From BAIKAL-G1 sp943369525 (GTDB lineage Bacteria; Cyanobacteriota; Cyanobacteriia; PCC-6307; Cyanobiaceae): 64,000 nt of DNA. A program made the translations under genes and the position numbers. Below the pieces are notes generated by a model, which was given only the letters and a program-made list of their open reading frames with translations, ran no database searches and had not been told where the DNA came from. The stretch is taken from contig CALRNL020000005.1 in NCBI GenBank assembly GCA_943369525.1, positions 127,584-191,583 of the forward strand, read 5' to 3'. Of the stretch, positions 15,949-23,757 are shown piece by piece. Numbering within the stretch: the stretch's first letter is position 1; each line of letters starts with the position of its first letter.

Positions 15949-16548
15949 TCAGGCCTGCATCAACTGCGGCGCCAGGCGCAAACCCCCACCAGGACAATTC
16001 TGCTGACTGATGAGGCCAGCCTTGCGCCACTTGGAGAGTTGGCGTGTCACGGTGACGCGGGTGTGGCCGCTGAGTTCGGCCAACTGGGCATGGGTAAGCA
16101 ACATCGGCAGTTCGTACCATTCACCGCAACGGCGCCCTAGCCGCTCCACAAGCAACTGCATTAAGGCGGCGATGCGCTGTTCCGCCTCACCCAGATGGCG
16201 GATCATTAAAAGGGCCACGGTCCAATCATGGAGATTGTTCGACCCTTCCGAGGGCAAGCGTTCCTCGTCATCTTTGAGCTCAACGGGGAATATGGCTTCC
16301 AGGTGGAGGCGGGAGCGGCGCAATAAATCGAGATTCAGCTGATCACCAGCCTGGAGGAAGCCCAAGGTGATGGCAGGGGCATCGAGGGGCTCCAGCTCCA
16401 GGCCGGAAATGGCAACCCGCAGCAGGCCCTGGGCCACATTCAGACAGGAACTACGTTGCAGCAAGGCAGCATCAAGCACCATCGTGTGGCCCACGGCAAT
16501 CTGCAAGCTCAGGGTGGGGGCCGCTGTCTCAAGCATCATCATGGGCAT
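15949..16548 (-). CDS. Crp/Fnr-family transcriptional regulator in the nrt operon
   Basis: The protein (about 195-199 residues) has a degenerate cyclic-nucleotide-like beta-barrel in residues 10-110 and a clear Crp-type winged helix near the C-terminus (LTHAQLAELSGHTRVTVTRQLSKWRKAGLI). It lacks the complete PRTA-type phosphate-binding cassette, so it probably does not bind cAMP, as is also true of NtcA. The NtcA recognition helix as I remember it differs, so this looks like a separate paralogue. Starts at 16548, 16542, 16539 or 16536 are possible; all overlap the end of nrtD, which puts it last in the nrtABCD transcript. It may be a local nitrate/nitrite regulator; that is inference. It converges with narB. 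Confidence 0.82.
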   Translation of the reverse strand: MPMMMLETAAPTLSLQIAVGHTMVLDAALLQRSSCLNVAQGLLRVAISGLELEPLDAPAITLGFLQAGDQLNLDLLRRSRLHLEAIFPVELKDDEERLPSEGSNNLHDWTVALLMIRHLGEAEQRIAALMQLLVERLGRRCGEWYELPMLLTHAQLAELSGHTRVTVTRQLSKWRKAGLISQQNCPGGGLRLAPQLMQA

Positions 16549-17377
16549 GGCGCCGAAAGAGGAAATCAAGGGCGTGGTTGCGCAGCTCCCCGTAGCGGGG
16601 ATCGGCCTGAATCGCCTCAAAGCGGCGGGGGCGCTCAAACGGCACCGGCACAGTCTCACCAATGGTTGCCGATGGGCCATTGGTCATCATCACCACCCGA
16701 TCGGCCAGGAATAGGGCCTCATCAATGTCGTGGGTAATCATCAAGACGGTGGGCTTCTGTTCGCGCCAGATGGTTAGCAGTTCTTCCTGCAGCTCCTCTT
16801 TGGTGATCGCATCGAGGGCGCCGAAGGGTTCATCGAGCACGAGCACCTGGGGGCTCACGGCAAAGGCGCGGGCAATGGCAACCCGCTGCCGCATGCCCCC
16901 GGAAATCTCGTCGGGTCGCTTCGAGCGGGCATCGATCAGCCCCACCATCTCCAGGTGGTGCTCCACCACCGCGGCCCGCGTCGGCGGCGTCAGCTCCGGC
17001 CGGGCCGAGCGCACGGCCAGGTCCACGTTCTGCTCCACGGTCTGCCAGGGCAACAGGGAGTAGTTCTGAAACACCACCATCCGATCGGGGCCGGGGCGGC
17101 CAATCGGCTCTCCCCGCAACAGCACCTCACCGCTTGAAGGCTTCAGGAAACCGGAAACCATGTTGAGCAAGGTCGATTTGCCGCAACCGGAATGGCCGAT
17201 CACACAGACAAACTCCGATTGGGCAACCTGCAGATTGATCTGGCTCAGGGCTTCAAAAGGGCCGCGTTGGGTGGAAAAAACCTGGCCCACATCCCTGAAT
17301 TCCAGGAAGGGCTGCGTCCCTGCTCGACCATCGGCGCCAGGGGCAGGTGCGACGTCTGGGCTGATCTGGGTGGACAT
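16529..17377 (-). CDS. nrtD: Nitrate ABC transporter ATP-binding subunit NrtD
   Basis: NrtD is one of two ATPase subunits that power the NrtABCD nitrate/nitrite importer. The 282-residue protein has Walker A GHSGCGKST, Q-loop FQNYSLLPW, signature SGGMRQRVAIARA, Walker B LVLDEPFGALD and switch histidine ITHDIDEA. It lacks the C-terminal substrate-binding-like domain that distinguishes NrtC. The ATG at 17377 lies two bases past the nrtC stop (TGAGATG), an arrangement also seen at the nrtB-nrtC junction. Its 3' end overlaps the Crp-like regulator gene. An ATG at 17521 in the same frame lies within nrtC and gives an unconserved N-terminus, so I reject it. Confidence 0.95.
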   Translation of the reverse strand: MSTQISPDVAPAPGADGRAGTQPFLEFRDVGQVFSTQRGPFEALSQINLQVAQSEFVCVIGHSGCGKSTLLNMVSGFLKPSSGEVLLRGEPIGRPGPDRMVVFQNYSLLPWQTVEQNVDLAVRSARPELTPPTRAAVVEHHLEMVGLIDARSKRPDEISGGMRQRVAIARAFAVSPQVLVLDEPFGALDAITKEELQEELLTIWREQKPTVLMITHDIDEALFLADRVVMMTNGPSATIGETVPVPFERPRRFEAIQADPRYGELRNHALDFLFRRHAHDDA

Positions 17378-17378
17378 C

Positions 17379-19424
17379 TCAGGAGGAAGGCAGGGAACGG
17401 TCGGCCGAGGCGCTTTCGGGCAACTGGAGACTCTCAACCACGGGCTGGGCCGTAAAGGGAAGGGCCTTGAGGTAGGCGAGCGGGTCGTCCTGGTCGAAAC
17501 TGGGGCCGCTAGCGAGGCCAAACGGTTTGCGATCGGTGGGGAGGGCGGGGAAGCCGGCCCGCTCCAGGGCCGCCGCGCAGAGGTCGCTGCGGTAAACGCG
17601 GCTGAGCAGCTCCACCCGGTTGCTCGGGAAGGGGCTCCAACCCCAACGGCTGAATTGGCTGAGAATCCAGCAGCCCTCGGCGGGATTGGCGCTATGGGCC
17701 CGATCGGAGTGGTAACGGTTCAGGGGCAGGCGATCGCCAGCCGGTTCGCCATTGCCGAGATCGAACTGGCGCTGCAAGGCCACGGCCGATGCCAGCCCCA
17801 GCCATTGGGGCTGGCTCAACAACTCCACCAGGGTCTCCCGTTGGCCGCCGTCGTCACAGAGCTGGCCGGCCCGCATCAAGGCGGAACAGAAGGCCAGCAG
17901 GCTGTCCCGGTGGCTGTCGGCCCAACCTTCATGGCAGGTAAACACCTTTTCCGGATGGCCACTCCAGATGTCGAGATCGGTGGCTAGCCCGTAGGCGAGA
18001 CCCGCCTCCACGGCCTGGGCAACCCGGTAACGGCCGGCGATGAAGCCATCGAGCTCCCCATTCACCAGGGCCGCTTGCATCGCCAGGGGCGAGATCGTGA
18101 TCCAGGTCACCTGGCGATCGGGATCGATGCCAGCGCTGGCGAGCCAATGGCGCAGCAACAGCTCCTGCATGCTGCCCTTCTGGCCAATGGCCAGCCTCAG
18201 GGGCGCCGGTTGGGCCTGGAGAAGGGCCGCCAACTCCAGGCCACTGCGCACACCGGCATCGAGATAGCGGCGGGCCAGGCAGAGGGCATTGCCATTGCGG
18301 GTGACGGTCATGGGCGTGAGCGCCGGCCAGCCGGGCTTGCCGTGGAGACCCAGGGTCAGGGCCAGGGGCGTGGTCGCCGACGTAATCGCCCCGTCCAGGT
18401 CGCCCGCCTTCAGCTTCTCCTCCAGCTGTTGCCAACGGCTGAAGACGATCGGCACCACGTTGAGGTTCTGCTCGCGGAAGAAGCCGCGATCCATCGCCAA
18501 GGCCAGGGGTGCAATATCAAGCCCTGGCAAATAGCCCAAGCGGATCGTGATCGCCGCGGCACCGACCTGGGCCCCGTTGCTTTGGCGAGCGCCCGTGCCA
18601 GCGCCTGCGAGCTTGGGTGCGCTGGCTTCGCTGCGGCGCTGCCGGAGGCGACGTTGTTGCTGCAGAAAGCTAATTAGCTCGCCGCGCAAGGCGTAATAGT
18701 CGGGGTGCTCCATCACCTCCAGGCGTTGACGCGGCCGGGCCAGGGGCACCTTGAGGATCTGGCCGATGCCGGCCTCCGGGCCGTTGGTGAGCATCACAAC
18801 CCGATCGGAGAGCAGCAGGGCCTCATCCACATCGTGGGTCACCATCACCGCGGTGACCCCAGCCTCCTGGCAAATCTGCATCAGTTGCTGCTGGAGATTG
18901 CCGCGGGTGAGGGCATCCAAAGCGCCAAAAGGCTCATCCAACAGCAAGAGCTTGGGCCGGATTGACAGGGCCCGGGCAATGGCGACCCGCTGCTTCATGC
19001 CGCCGGAGAGTTCGGCGGGCCGCTTGTCGGCAGCCTGGCTGAGCCCCACCAGCTTGATGTTGGCCTCCACAACCGCTGAGCGTTCCTCCCGGCTGGCATC
19101 CGCCATCACGGCATTAACGGCTAGGGCGATGTTCTGGCGAACGCTTTGCCAGGGCAGCAAGGAGTAGTTCTGGAACACCACCATGCGATCGGGACCCGGA
19201 TCGGTGATCTGGCGTCCGTTCATCAAAACGCCGCCCTGGCTGGCCTGGGCCAGGCCGGCCATCAGGTTGAGCAGGGTGGATTTGCCACAGCCAGAGTGGC
19301 CGATCAGCGAGACGAATTCACCGTCTTTGATTTCCAGGTCAATGTCCTTAATGGCAACGTAGGTGTTGCCATTAGGCAGGGGGAAACTCTGGGTAACATT
19401 ATCAATCGTTAAAAGACCTGACAT
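17379..19424 (-). CDS. nrtC: Nitrate ABC transporter ATPase with fused binding domain, NrtC
   Basis: NrtC (681 residues) has an ATPase domain at residues 1-260 (Walker A GHSGCGKST, signature SGGMKQRVAIARA, Walker B LLLDEPFGALD, HDVDEA), a short linker rich in Arg and Gln, and an NrtA-like C-terminal domain from about residue 295 (TIRLGYLPGLDIAPLALA, with later GHPEKVF and W-A-D-S stretches). In Synechococcus elongatus the C-terminal domain regulates transport in response to ammonium; the same role here follows from the family. The ATG at 19424 follows the nrtB stop in the sequence TGAGATG. Length and order match known NrtC. Confidence 0.95.
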   Translation of the reverse strand: MSGLLTIDNVTQSFPLPNGNTYVAIKDIDLEIKDGEFVSLIGHSGCGKSTLLNLMAGLAQASQGGVLMNGRQITDPGPDRMVVFQNYSLLPWQSVRQNIALAVNAVMADASREERSAVVEANIKLVGLSQAADKRPAELSGGMKQRVAIARALSIRPKLLLLDEPFGALDALTRGNLQQQLMQICQEAGVTAVMVTHDVDEALLLSDRVVMLTNGPEAGIGQILKVPLARPRQRLEVMEHPDYYALRGELISFLQQQRRLRQRRSEASAPKLAGAGTGARQSNGAQVGAAAITIRLGYLPGLDIAPLALAMDRGFFREQNLNVVPIVFSRWQQLEEKLKAGDLDGAITSATTPLALTLGLHGKPGWPALTPMTVTRNGNALCLARRYLDAGVRSGLELAALLQAQPAPLRLAIGQKGSMQELLLRHWLASAGIDPDRQVTWITISPLAMQAALVNGELDGFIAGRYRVAQAVEAGLAYGLATDLDIWSGHPEKVFTCHEGWADSHRDSLLAFCSALMRAGQLCDDGGQRETLVELLSQPQWLGLASAVALQRQFDLGNGEPAGDRLPLNRYHSDRAHSANPAEGCWILSQFSRWGWSPFPSNRVELLSRVYRSDLCAAALERAGFPALPTDRKPFGLASGPSFDQDDPLAYLKALPFTAQPVVESLQLPESASADRSLPSS

Positions 19425-19425
19425 C

Positions 19426-20286
19426 TCAACGCCTCCGACCGCTAACCCGTTCGCCAACCATGCCCACGAGGCGATCGAGGATCAATCCCACAATGCCAAC
19501 ATAAAAAATGGCCAGGATGATTTGGCTGGTGCTGGTATCGCCGCCAGCGTTGTAAGCGTCCCAAATAAAGAAGCCAATGCCGCCATCGGCCTTCAGCATC
19601 TCCGCCGCCACAATGGCCAGCCAAGCCAGGCCCACCGAAATACGCAGGCCCGTGAACACATAGGGGGCCGTGGCCGGCATTAAAATATCACGGAGGTAGC
19701 TCAGCTTGCCGAGACGCAGCACGCGGGCAACGTTAATATAATCCTGGGGAACCTCACGGATGCCCACTGCTGTGTTAATAATAATAGGCCAAATCGCCGT
19801 GATGAAGATCACAAAGATAGCCGCCGGATCCGCTTGCTGCATGAGCAACAGGGAGATCGGCAACCAGGCCAGGGGCGGCACGGTGCGGAGCACCTGAATC
19901 AGGGGATCAAAGCCCCGCCGCAGGAAATCATTGAGACCAATGACCAAGCCAACCGCCACACCCACCACCGCCGCCAGGCTGTAGCCAATGGCGACCCGTT
20001 GCAGCGAAATCAAAATCTGCAGCACCAGGCCCTTGGCCGTGCCGCCATCATCGTAAAAAGGTTTGCTGATATAGGGATCCCAGGTTTGGGTGATCACCTG
20101 AATCGGGCCTGGGAACCCCTCCGGATTGGGTAGGCAAAGCAATTGCCAAAGGGCCAGGGTCAAACCGATGCAAACAACGGGTGCCTTGATCTGACGCGCC
20201 AGGGGCGATCGCAGCCAGGAGACACGGGATCGCCGCGACCTGCGGCTCGAATCAAGGGTGGTGGTCATGGATTGGGGAGAGATCAA
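19426..20286 (-). CDS. nrtB: Nitrate ABC transporter permease NrtB
   Basis: NrtB is the inner-membrane channel of the nitrate/nitrite importer, presumably as a homodimer. The 286-residue product has a charged N-terminal tail, about six hydrophobic segments and the permease EAA-like loop (IREVPQDYINVARVLRLGK), which contacts the ATPase subunits. The PLIQVLRTVPPLAWLPISLLL stretch is typical of the NrtB/SsuC/TauC family. The start could also be the second ATG at 20268; neither has a strong Shine-Dalgarno. A stem-loop lies in the 55-base gap after nrtA. Transcription order is nrtA, nrtB, nrtC, nrtD. Confidence 0.95.
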   Translation of the reverse strand: MISPQSMTTTLDSSRRSRRSRVSWLRSPLARQIKAPVVCIGLTLALWQLLCLPNPEGFPGPIQVITQTWDPYISKPFYDDGGTAKGLVLQILISLQRVAIGYSLAAVVGVAVGLVIGLNDFLRRGFDPLIQVLRTVPPLAWLPISLLLMQQADPAAIFVIFITAIWPIIINTAVGIREVPQDYINVARVLRLGKLSYLRDILMPATAPYVFTGLRISVGLAWLAIVAAEMLKADGGIGFFIWDAYNAGGDTSTSQIILAIFYVGIVGLILDRLVGMVGERVSGRRR

Positions 20287-20296
20287 TCAATAGAAA

Positions 20297-20319
20297 GGGA
20301 GATCCGCCATGGATCTCCC
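20297..20319 (-). terminator. Stem-loop between nrtA and nrtB
   Basis: GGGAGATCC and GGATCTCCC form a perfect 9-bp stem with a 5-base loop. On the transcribed strand it is followed by TTTCTATTG, a weak U-rich tract. It lies 22 bases past the nrtA stop, so it is placed to stabilise the nrtA message or terminate part of the transcription and thus keep the binding protein in excess over the membrane subunits. Confidence 0.6.
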
Positions 20320-20341
20320 CCAGGGACTAGGGCAATAGCCC

Positions 20342-21655
20342 TTACTTCATCGCCTTGATCTTGAGGCTGTTGAGATAGGCCGTGGGATTGGTGGGATCAA
20401 ACTTCACGCCATCAAAGAACTTCTCCACACCACGGCTATCGCTGGCGGGAATATTGGTATAGCCATTGGCTTTAGCGGCCTTGCGCCACAGATCGGAGCG
20501 GTTCACCTTGTCCACCAGGGCCTTGGCATTGGTGCCCTTGGGCAGGTAACCCCAGCGCATATCTTCGGTCACAAACCAGATGTCATGGCTCTTGTAGGGG
20601 AACGAGGCATTGGCGTTCCAGAACTTCATCTTAAAGCGACTGTTCTTCACCACCTTGCCGGTGCCATAGTCGATGGTTCCCTGCAGGCGGGGCAACAGGT
20701 CTTCAACCGAAGCTTTCACATACTTATCCTCGGAAAGGATTTTGGCCAGTTCCGGGGTGTTGGCGGGGTCATCGGCCCACTTCTGGGCCTGTTGAACGGC
20801 CATCAGCAGCCTTAGGGCCGCGTTGGGATTTTTCTTGACCCAATCAGCCCGCATGGCAAAGGCTTTTTCGGGGTGGTCTTGCCACAATTCGCCGGTGGTC
20901 AGGGCGGTGTAGCCCAGTTTTTTATTCACCAAGCGCTCATTCCAGGGCTCACCCACGCAGAAGGCGTCCATGGTGCCGGATTGCATGTTGGCCACCATCT
21001 GGGGGGGCGGAATCACCACCAAGCTGGTGTCCTTGTTGGGGTCCACACCGTTGGCAGCCAGCCAATAGCGCATCCAGAGGTCGTGGGTGCCTCCGGGAAA
21101 GGTGACGGCTGCCTTGAACTTACGGCCGGAGGCCCCGCCCTTGGCAATATCCTTCGCTAGGGAGAGATCCTTCAGGGTGAACTGCTCATCAAGAAATTGC
21201 TTGGAGAGCGATATGGCCTGGCCATTAACATTCAGCCGGGCCAGGAGGTACATCGGCACTGGCTGCTTGCTCTTGCTGATCGCCCCTGTGGTGAGCAGGT
21301 AGGCCATCGGCGACAGCAGGTGGGCGCCATCAATGCCGCCACCACCGCTGCCCAGTTCCAGGTTGTCCCGGGTCACGGCCCAGGAGGTTTGCTTCTTCAG
21401 CTCCACGCCGCCCATCCCTTGCTTGGCGAAGAAACCCTTTTCCTTCGCAATAATCAGGGGCGCCGCATCGGTCAGGGCGATGAAGCCCAGGGTGACGGAG
21501 CTGGTTTCGGGCTTACCGGGCTGCACCTTGGGCGCCTTGGCTGCCTGGGCCGGCAGGGGGCCTAGCAGGGTTGAAAGCGTGCCCAATTGCAGGGCAACAC
21601 CCACACCGGCGGCGCAGGAGGACAACAAGAAGGAGCGGCGCTTGAAAGTCGACAT
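20342..21655 (-). CDS. nrtA: Nitrate ABC transporter substrate-binding protein NrtA
   Basis: NrtA binds nitrate and nitrite outside the cytoplasmic membrane and delivers them to NrtB. The 437-residue protein starts with a twin-arginine-type leader (KRRSFLLSS, then a hydrophobic stretch ending near AQA), so export is probably through Tat; I see no clear lipobox cysteine. Family stretches include TSVTLGFIALTDAAPLIIAKEKGFF, FPGGTHDLWMRYWLA, MQSGTMDAFCVGEPWNERLV and HPEKAFAMRADWV. I chose the ATG at 21655 because it begins the leader; an ATG at 21766 adds 37 unconserved residues. It heads the nrtABCD operon. Confidence 0.96.
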   Translation of the reverse strand: MSTFKRRSFLLSSCAAGVGVALQLGTLSTLLGPLPAQAAKAPKVQPGKPETSSVTLGFIALTDAAPLIIAKEKGFFAKQGMGGVELKKQTSWAVTRDNLELGSGGGGIDGAHLLSPMAYLLTTGAISKSKQPVPMYLLARLNVNGQAISLSKQFLDEQFTLKDLSLAKDIAKGGASGRKFKAAVTFPGGTHDLWMRYWLAANGVDPNKDTSLVVIPPPQMVANMQSGTMDAFCVGEPWNERLVNKKLGYTALTTGELWQDHPEKAFAMRADWVKKNPNAALRLLMAVQQAQKWADDPANTPELAKILSEDKYVKASVEDLLPRLQGTIDYGTGKVVKNSRFKMKFWNANASFPYKSHDIWFVTEDMRWGYLPKGTNAKALVDKVNRSDLWRKAAKANGYTNIPASDSRGVEKFFDGVKFDPTNPTAYLNSLKIKAMK

Positions 21656-21712
21656 GCAACAAGATGCGGCGCGTAATCGCCGGAAGTGGGGTGTGTTGGG
21701 CCAGCAAAATCG

Positions 21713-21738
21713 GGTTTCAGAATTAATTTTCTGAAACC
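21713..21738. promoter_or_regulatory. 10-bp inverted repeat in the nrtA leader
   Basis: GGTTTCAGAA (21713-21722) and TTCTGAAACC (21729-21738) are perfect complements around a 6-base TTAATT. It lies about 58 bases upstream of the nrtA ATG and, if the promoter candidate upstream is right, within the 5' untranslated region. It could be an operator, or an RNA hairpin that regulates nrtA expression. The tract after it on the reverse strand has only four T residues. Confidence 0.5.
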
Positions 21739-21873
21739 GCCATCTCCCTGACCGCGGCGTGAACAATGACCGAGTGGTCTGGTGGCAAGTGCCCGGGATC
21801 CCTGGGCCCTATCCAGCGCAAACTCGGCTGGATTGGCGAGGAGATGGCGGCGCACAAGCTGACCGACCCAGTG

Positions 21874-21916
21874 ATAAGACCACAAGCGCGGTTGGGTTGG
21901 GCGTCGCAATTGCTAC
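21874..21916 (-). promoter_or_regulatory. Candidate NtcA-activated promoter of nrtABCD
   Basis: Read on the reverse strand, GTA-N8-GAC (21916 to 21903) differs by one base from the NtcA consensus, and its N8 is the palindrome GCAATTGC. After exactly 23 bases comes TCTTAT (21879 to 21874), matching four of six bases of TATAAT. The predicted start near 21867 would give a leader of about 210 bases containing the 21713-21738 inverted repeat. The 386-base gap between narM and nrtA (21656-22041) holds no gene that I can support. Confidence 0.55.
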
Positions 21917-22041
21917 AGATTTCCAAGCCATGGCTGCTGGGCCTGGCGATCGGCGGGTAAAGGCCCGGCTCCGAACCCCGCCAGGACCCGTTCTAGGGGC
22001 TGGGGAGGGCCTGGCCGGGGTGTCCCCTTAACAAGGCCCGT

Positions 22042-22593
22042 TCAGGGAGATGGCAACCCAGAGGTCAGTCCAAATTCCGCCAGGGCCAGGGGCAAATTGC
22101 GATGCTCATGGCCGCTCTGGGCCAATTTCACCAAGGCGAAGCGCTGTAACTCGTTCAGGCCTCCCCAGGCTGCGTCGCTAAGCACCACACCCAGATCCCT
22201 GCAGGCCTGGTCCACCGACGCAGGGGTGTCCTGGGGCTGCTGCCAACTCTCCTGGCAGGCGATCGGCAGGGTGCGGGCGACCCCAGCGGCTTGCCGGGCG
22301 GTCCGCTCCAACAACCACCGCCGCAGCTCCGCCACGGCAGCGGGCCCATCCGGCCAAACCAGTAGCCGCTGCCGTTCGGCCACCGCCAGATCGTTCCAGT
22401 GCACCAACTTGAGCTTGACCCCGGCGAGATCGAGCTTGCGCCGCACCGCCATCGGGATGCAGCGCAGCTCGGCCGTGAACTCCGCCTCGAAGTCAAAACA
22501 GGTGTGGGCGATGGCAGCGACGTCGCCCCTCGCCGGGCCCAGAGCGTTTCTGGACCCATCGCTCCCGCAGCCCGGCACGCCCGTGGAGTTCAT
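22042..22593 (-). CDS. narM: Nitrate reductase associated protein NarM
   Basis: NarM is a cyanobacterial protein required for nitrate reductase activity, probably in maturation; its mechanism is not established. The 183-residue product has the family core FDFEAEFTAELRCIPMAVRRKLD near residues 33-55, followed by KLVHWNDLAVAERQRL. The later half resembles the family but has an apparent insertion-rich middle. The first 30 residues (Gly/Ser-rich) are not conserved, so the start could lie inside; the ATG at 22593 is favoured because its ATGA overlap with the TrpD2-like stop suggests coupling. It is followed by the nrt promoter region. Confidence 0.88.
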   Translation of the reverse strand: MNSTGVPGCGSDGSRNALGPARGDVAAIAHTCFDFEAEFTAELRCIPMAVRRKLDLAGVKLKLVHWNDLAVAERQRLLVWPDGPAAVAELRRWLLERTARQAAGVARTLPIACQESWQQPQDTPASVDQACRDLGVVLSDAAWGGLNELQRFALVKLAQSGHEHRNLPLALAEFGLTSGLPSP

Positions 22594-23684
22594 TGCATGG
22601 CGGCCTGGAGGCCCAGGCCGACGCGGGCCTTGAGCAGGGCCTCGCTCTGGTCGAGGGCGGCGACAAACGTGTCGTGGGCGCCAGCAAACCAGAGATAGGC
22701 GGCCACATTCCAGCGCAGGGCCCCAGCCAGGGGTCCGGCGCCGGCCAGGGCCTCACCGGCCTGGTGCCGCCAGCTATCCAGGTCGCTCCAGCGCACCTCC
22801 TCGGACGGAATGCCGTGGTCGCGGGGATGGAGCAGGACACGCTCGCTAACGCCATGGCGCAGGCGGGCGGTGATGGCGGCCCGGGTGGTGGGCAGGTCGG
22901 TGGAGCCCTCCAGGCCCTTGACCGTGAGCACATCCGTTTCGGCCGCGGCCGTGAGCGCCTCCCAGGCCCGGGCTTCGGTGGGGGGATGGACAAAGCCACT
23001 GATCAGCAGATGGTCCCCCTGGTGGGGAGTCCAGAGCAGCTCCAAGCTGGCGACCGGAGGCCGCTTACCAATCGCATCACGCACCGGCAGCAACCGCTCC
23101 GCCGCCGGGAAGTGGTCCGGTTGGTGGGTGAGGGCCAGGCCATGGCGATCCAGCCGCTCCTGCACCTGGGCCAGGGGCAAGCCAACCCAATCGATCCCCA
23201 GGGCCGCGAACAGTTCCGCCAGGGTCACCCCGTATTTCACCGGCATCGGCCCGCCGCCATGGAGCACCACCGGCAGGCCCGCCGCGGCCAGCACCAGGGC
23301 CACCAGGGGCAGCAGGGGGGCCGTGCGACTGCGGCCGTCATAGGGAACCCCAAAACAAAGGGCCCGCCGGCCCGGGGTTGCCAAGGTGGGGCCGTGCTGG
23401 CGATAGCTCTCAAGCATGCCGGTGAGCTCGATCGGCATGGGCCGGCGGATGCGGTGGGCAATCAAAAAGGCCCCGAGCTGGGCATCACTGGCCTGGCCCG
23501 CCAGCATCAGGTCCATCGCCTCACGGGCTTCCTGGCGCGAGAGCCCGGTGCTGGTGTGTTCGCCGCTGCCGACCTTGCCCAGCAAGTCACGAAAGCGCAG
23601 AGCCTCCAAACTGAGGCTCCCGCCCCGCCCTGGGGACTGGGGCCCGGGCAGGGGCTGCGAAATCGTTGTAGCCGCCGCACCCAT
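22590..23684 (-). CDS. Anthranilate phosphoribosyltransferase-like protein (TrpD2 type)
   Basis: The 364-residue product belongs to the TrpD/glycosyl transferase family 3 fold: an N-terminal helical domain (LMLAGQASDAQLGAFLIAHRIR at residues 58-79), then a catalytic-like domain with LHGGGPMPVKYGVTLAELF and a C-terminal domain with VLTVKGLEGSTDLP. The usual TrpD motif GTGGD is replaced by YDGRSRTAPLLPLVALV, as in TrpD2/YbiB-type proteins, which bind nucleic acid and are not tryptophan enzymes. It precedes narM with a 4-base overlap and is divergent from nirA, so a nitrogen-related role is suggested by context only. True tryptophan function is unlikely. Confidence 0.82.
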   Translation of the reverse strand: MGAAATTISQPLPGPQSPGRGGSLSLEALRFRDLLGKVGSGEHTSTGLSRQEAREAMDLMLAGQASDAQLGAFLIAHRIRRPMPIELTGMLESYRQHGPTLATPGRRALCFGVPYDGRSRTAPLLPLVALVLAAAGLPVVLHGGGPMPVKYGVTLAELFAALGIDWVGLPLAQVQERLDRHGLALTHQPDHFPAAERLLPVRDAIGKRPPVASLELLWTPHQGDHLLISGFVHPPTEARAWEALTAAAETDVLTVKGLEGSTDLPTTRAAITARLRHGVSERVLLHPRDHGIPSEEVRWSDLDSWRHQAGEALAGAGPLAGALRWNVAAYLWFAGAHDTFVAALDQSEALLKARVGLGLQAAMQ

Positions 23685-23689
23685 TAGTT

Positions 23690-23703
23690 GTAGTGGTTGA
23701 GAC
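23690..23703. promoter_or_regulatory. Possible NtcA site between the TrpD2-like gene and nirA
   Basis: GTA-N8-GAC occurs in the 73-base divergent gap, one base from the NtcA consensus. Downstream toward nirA, 22 bases later, is CAAATT, a poor -10 (three of six matches), which weakens the call. It also lies only six bases from the TrpD2-like start codon. It is best read as a weaker member of the set of sites at nrtA, narB and urtA. Confidence 0.3.
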
Positions 23704-23757
23704 AGGAGCGCCCCTGCCCCCTGGCCAAATTGTCCATCCGCTTGGCGTTCTGGTTGG

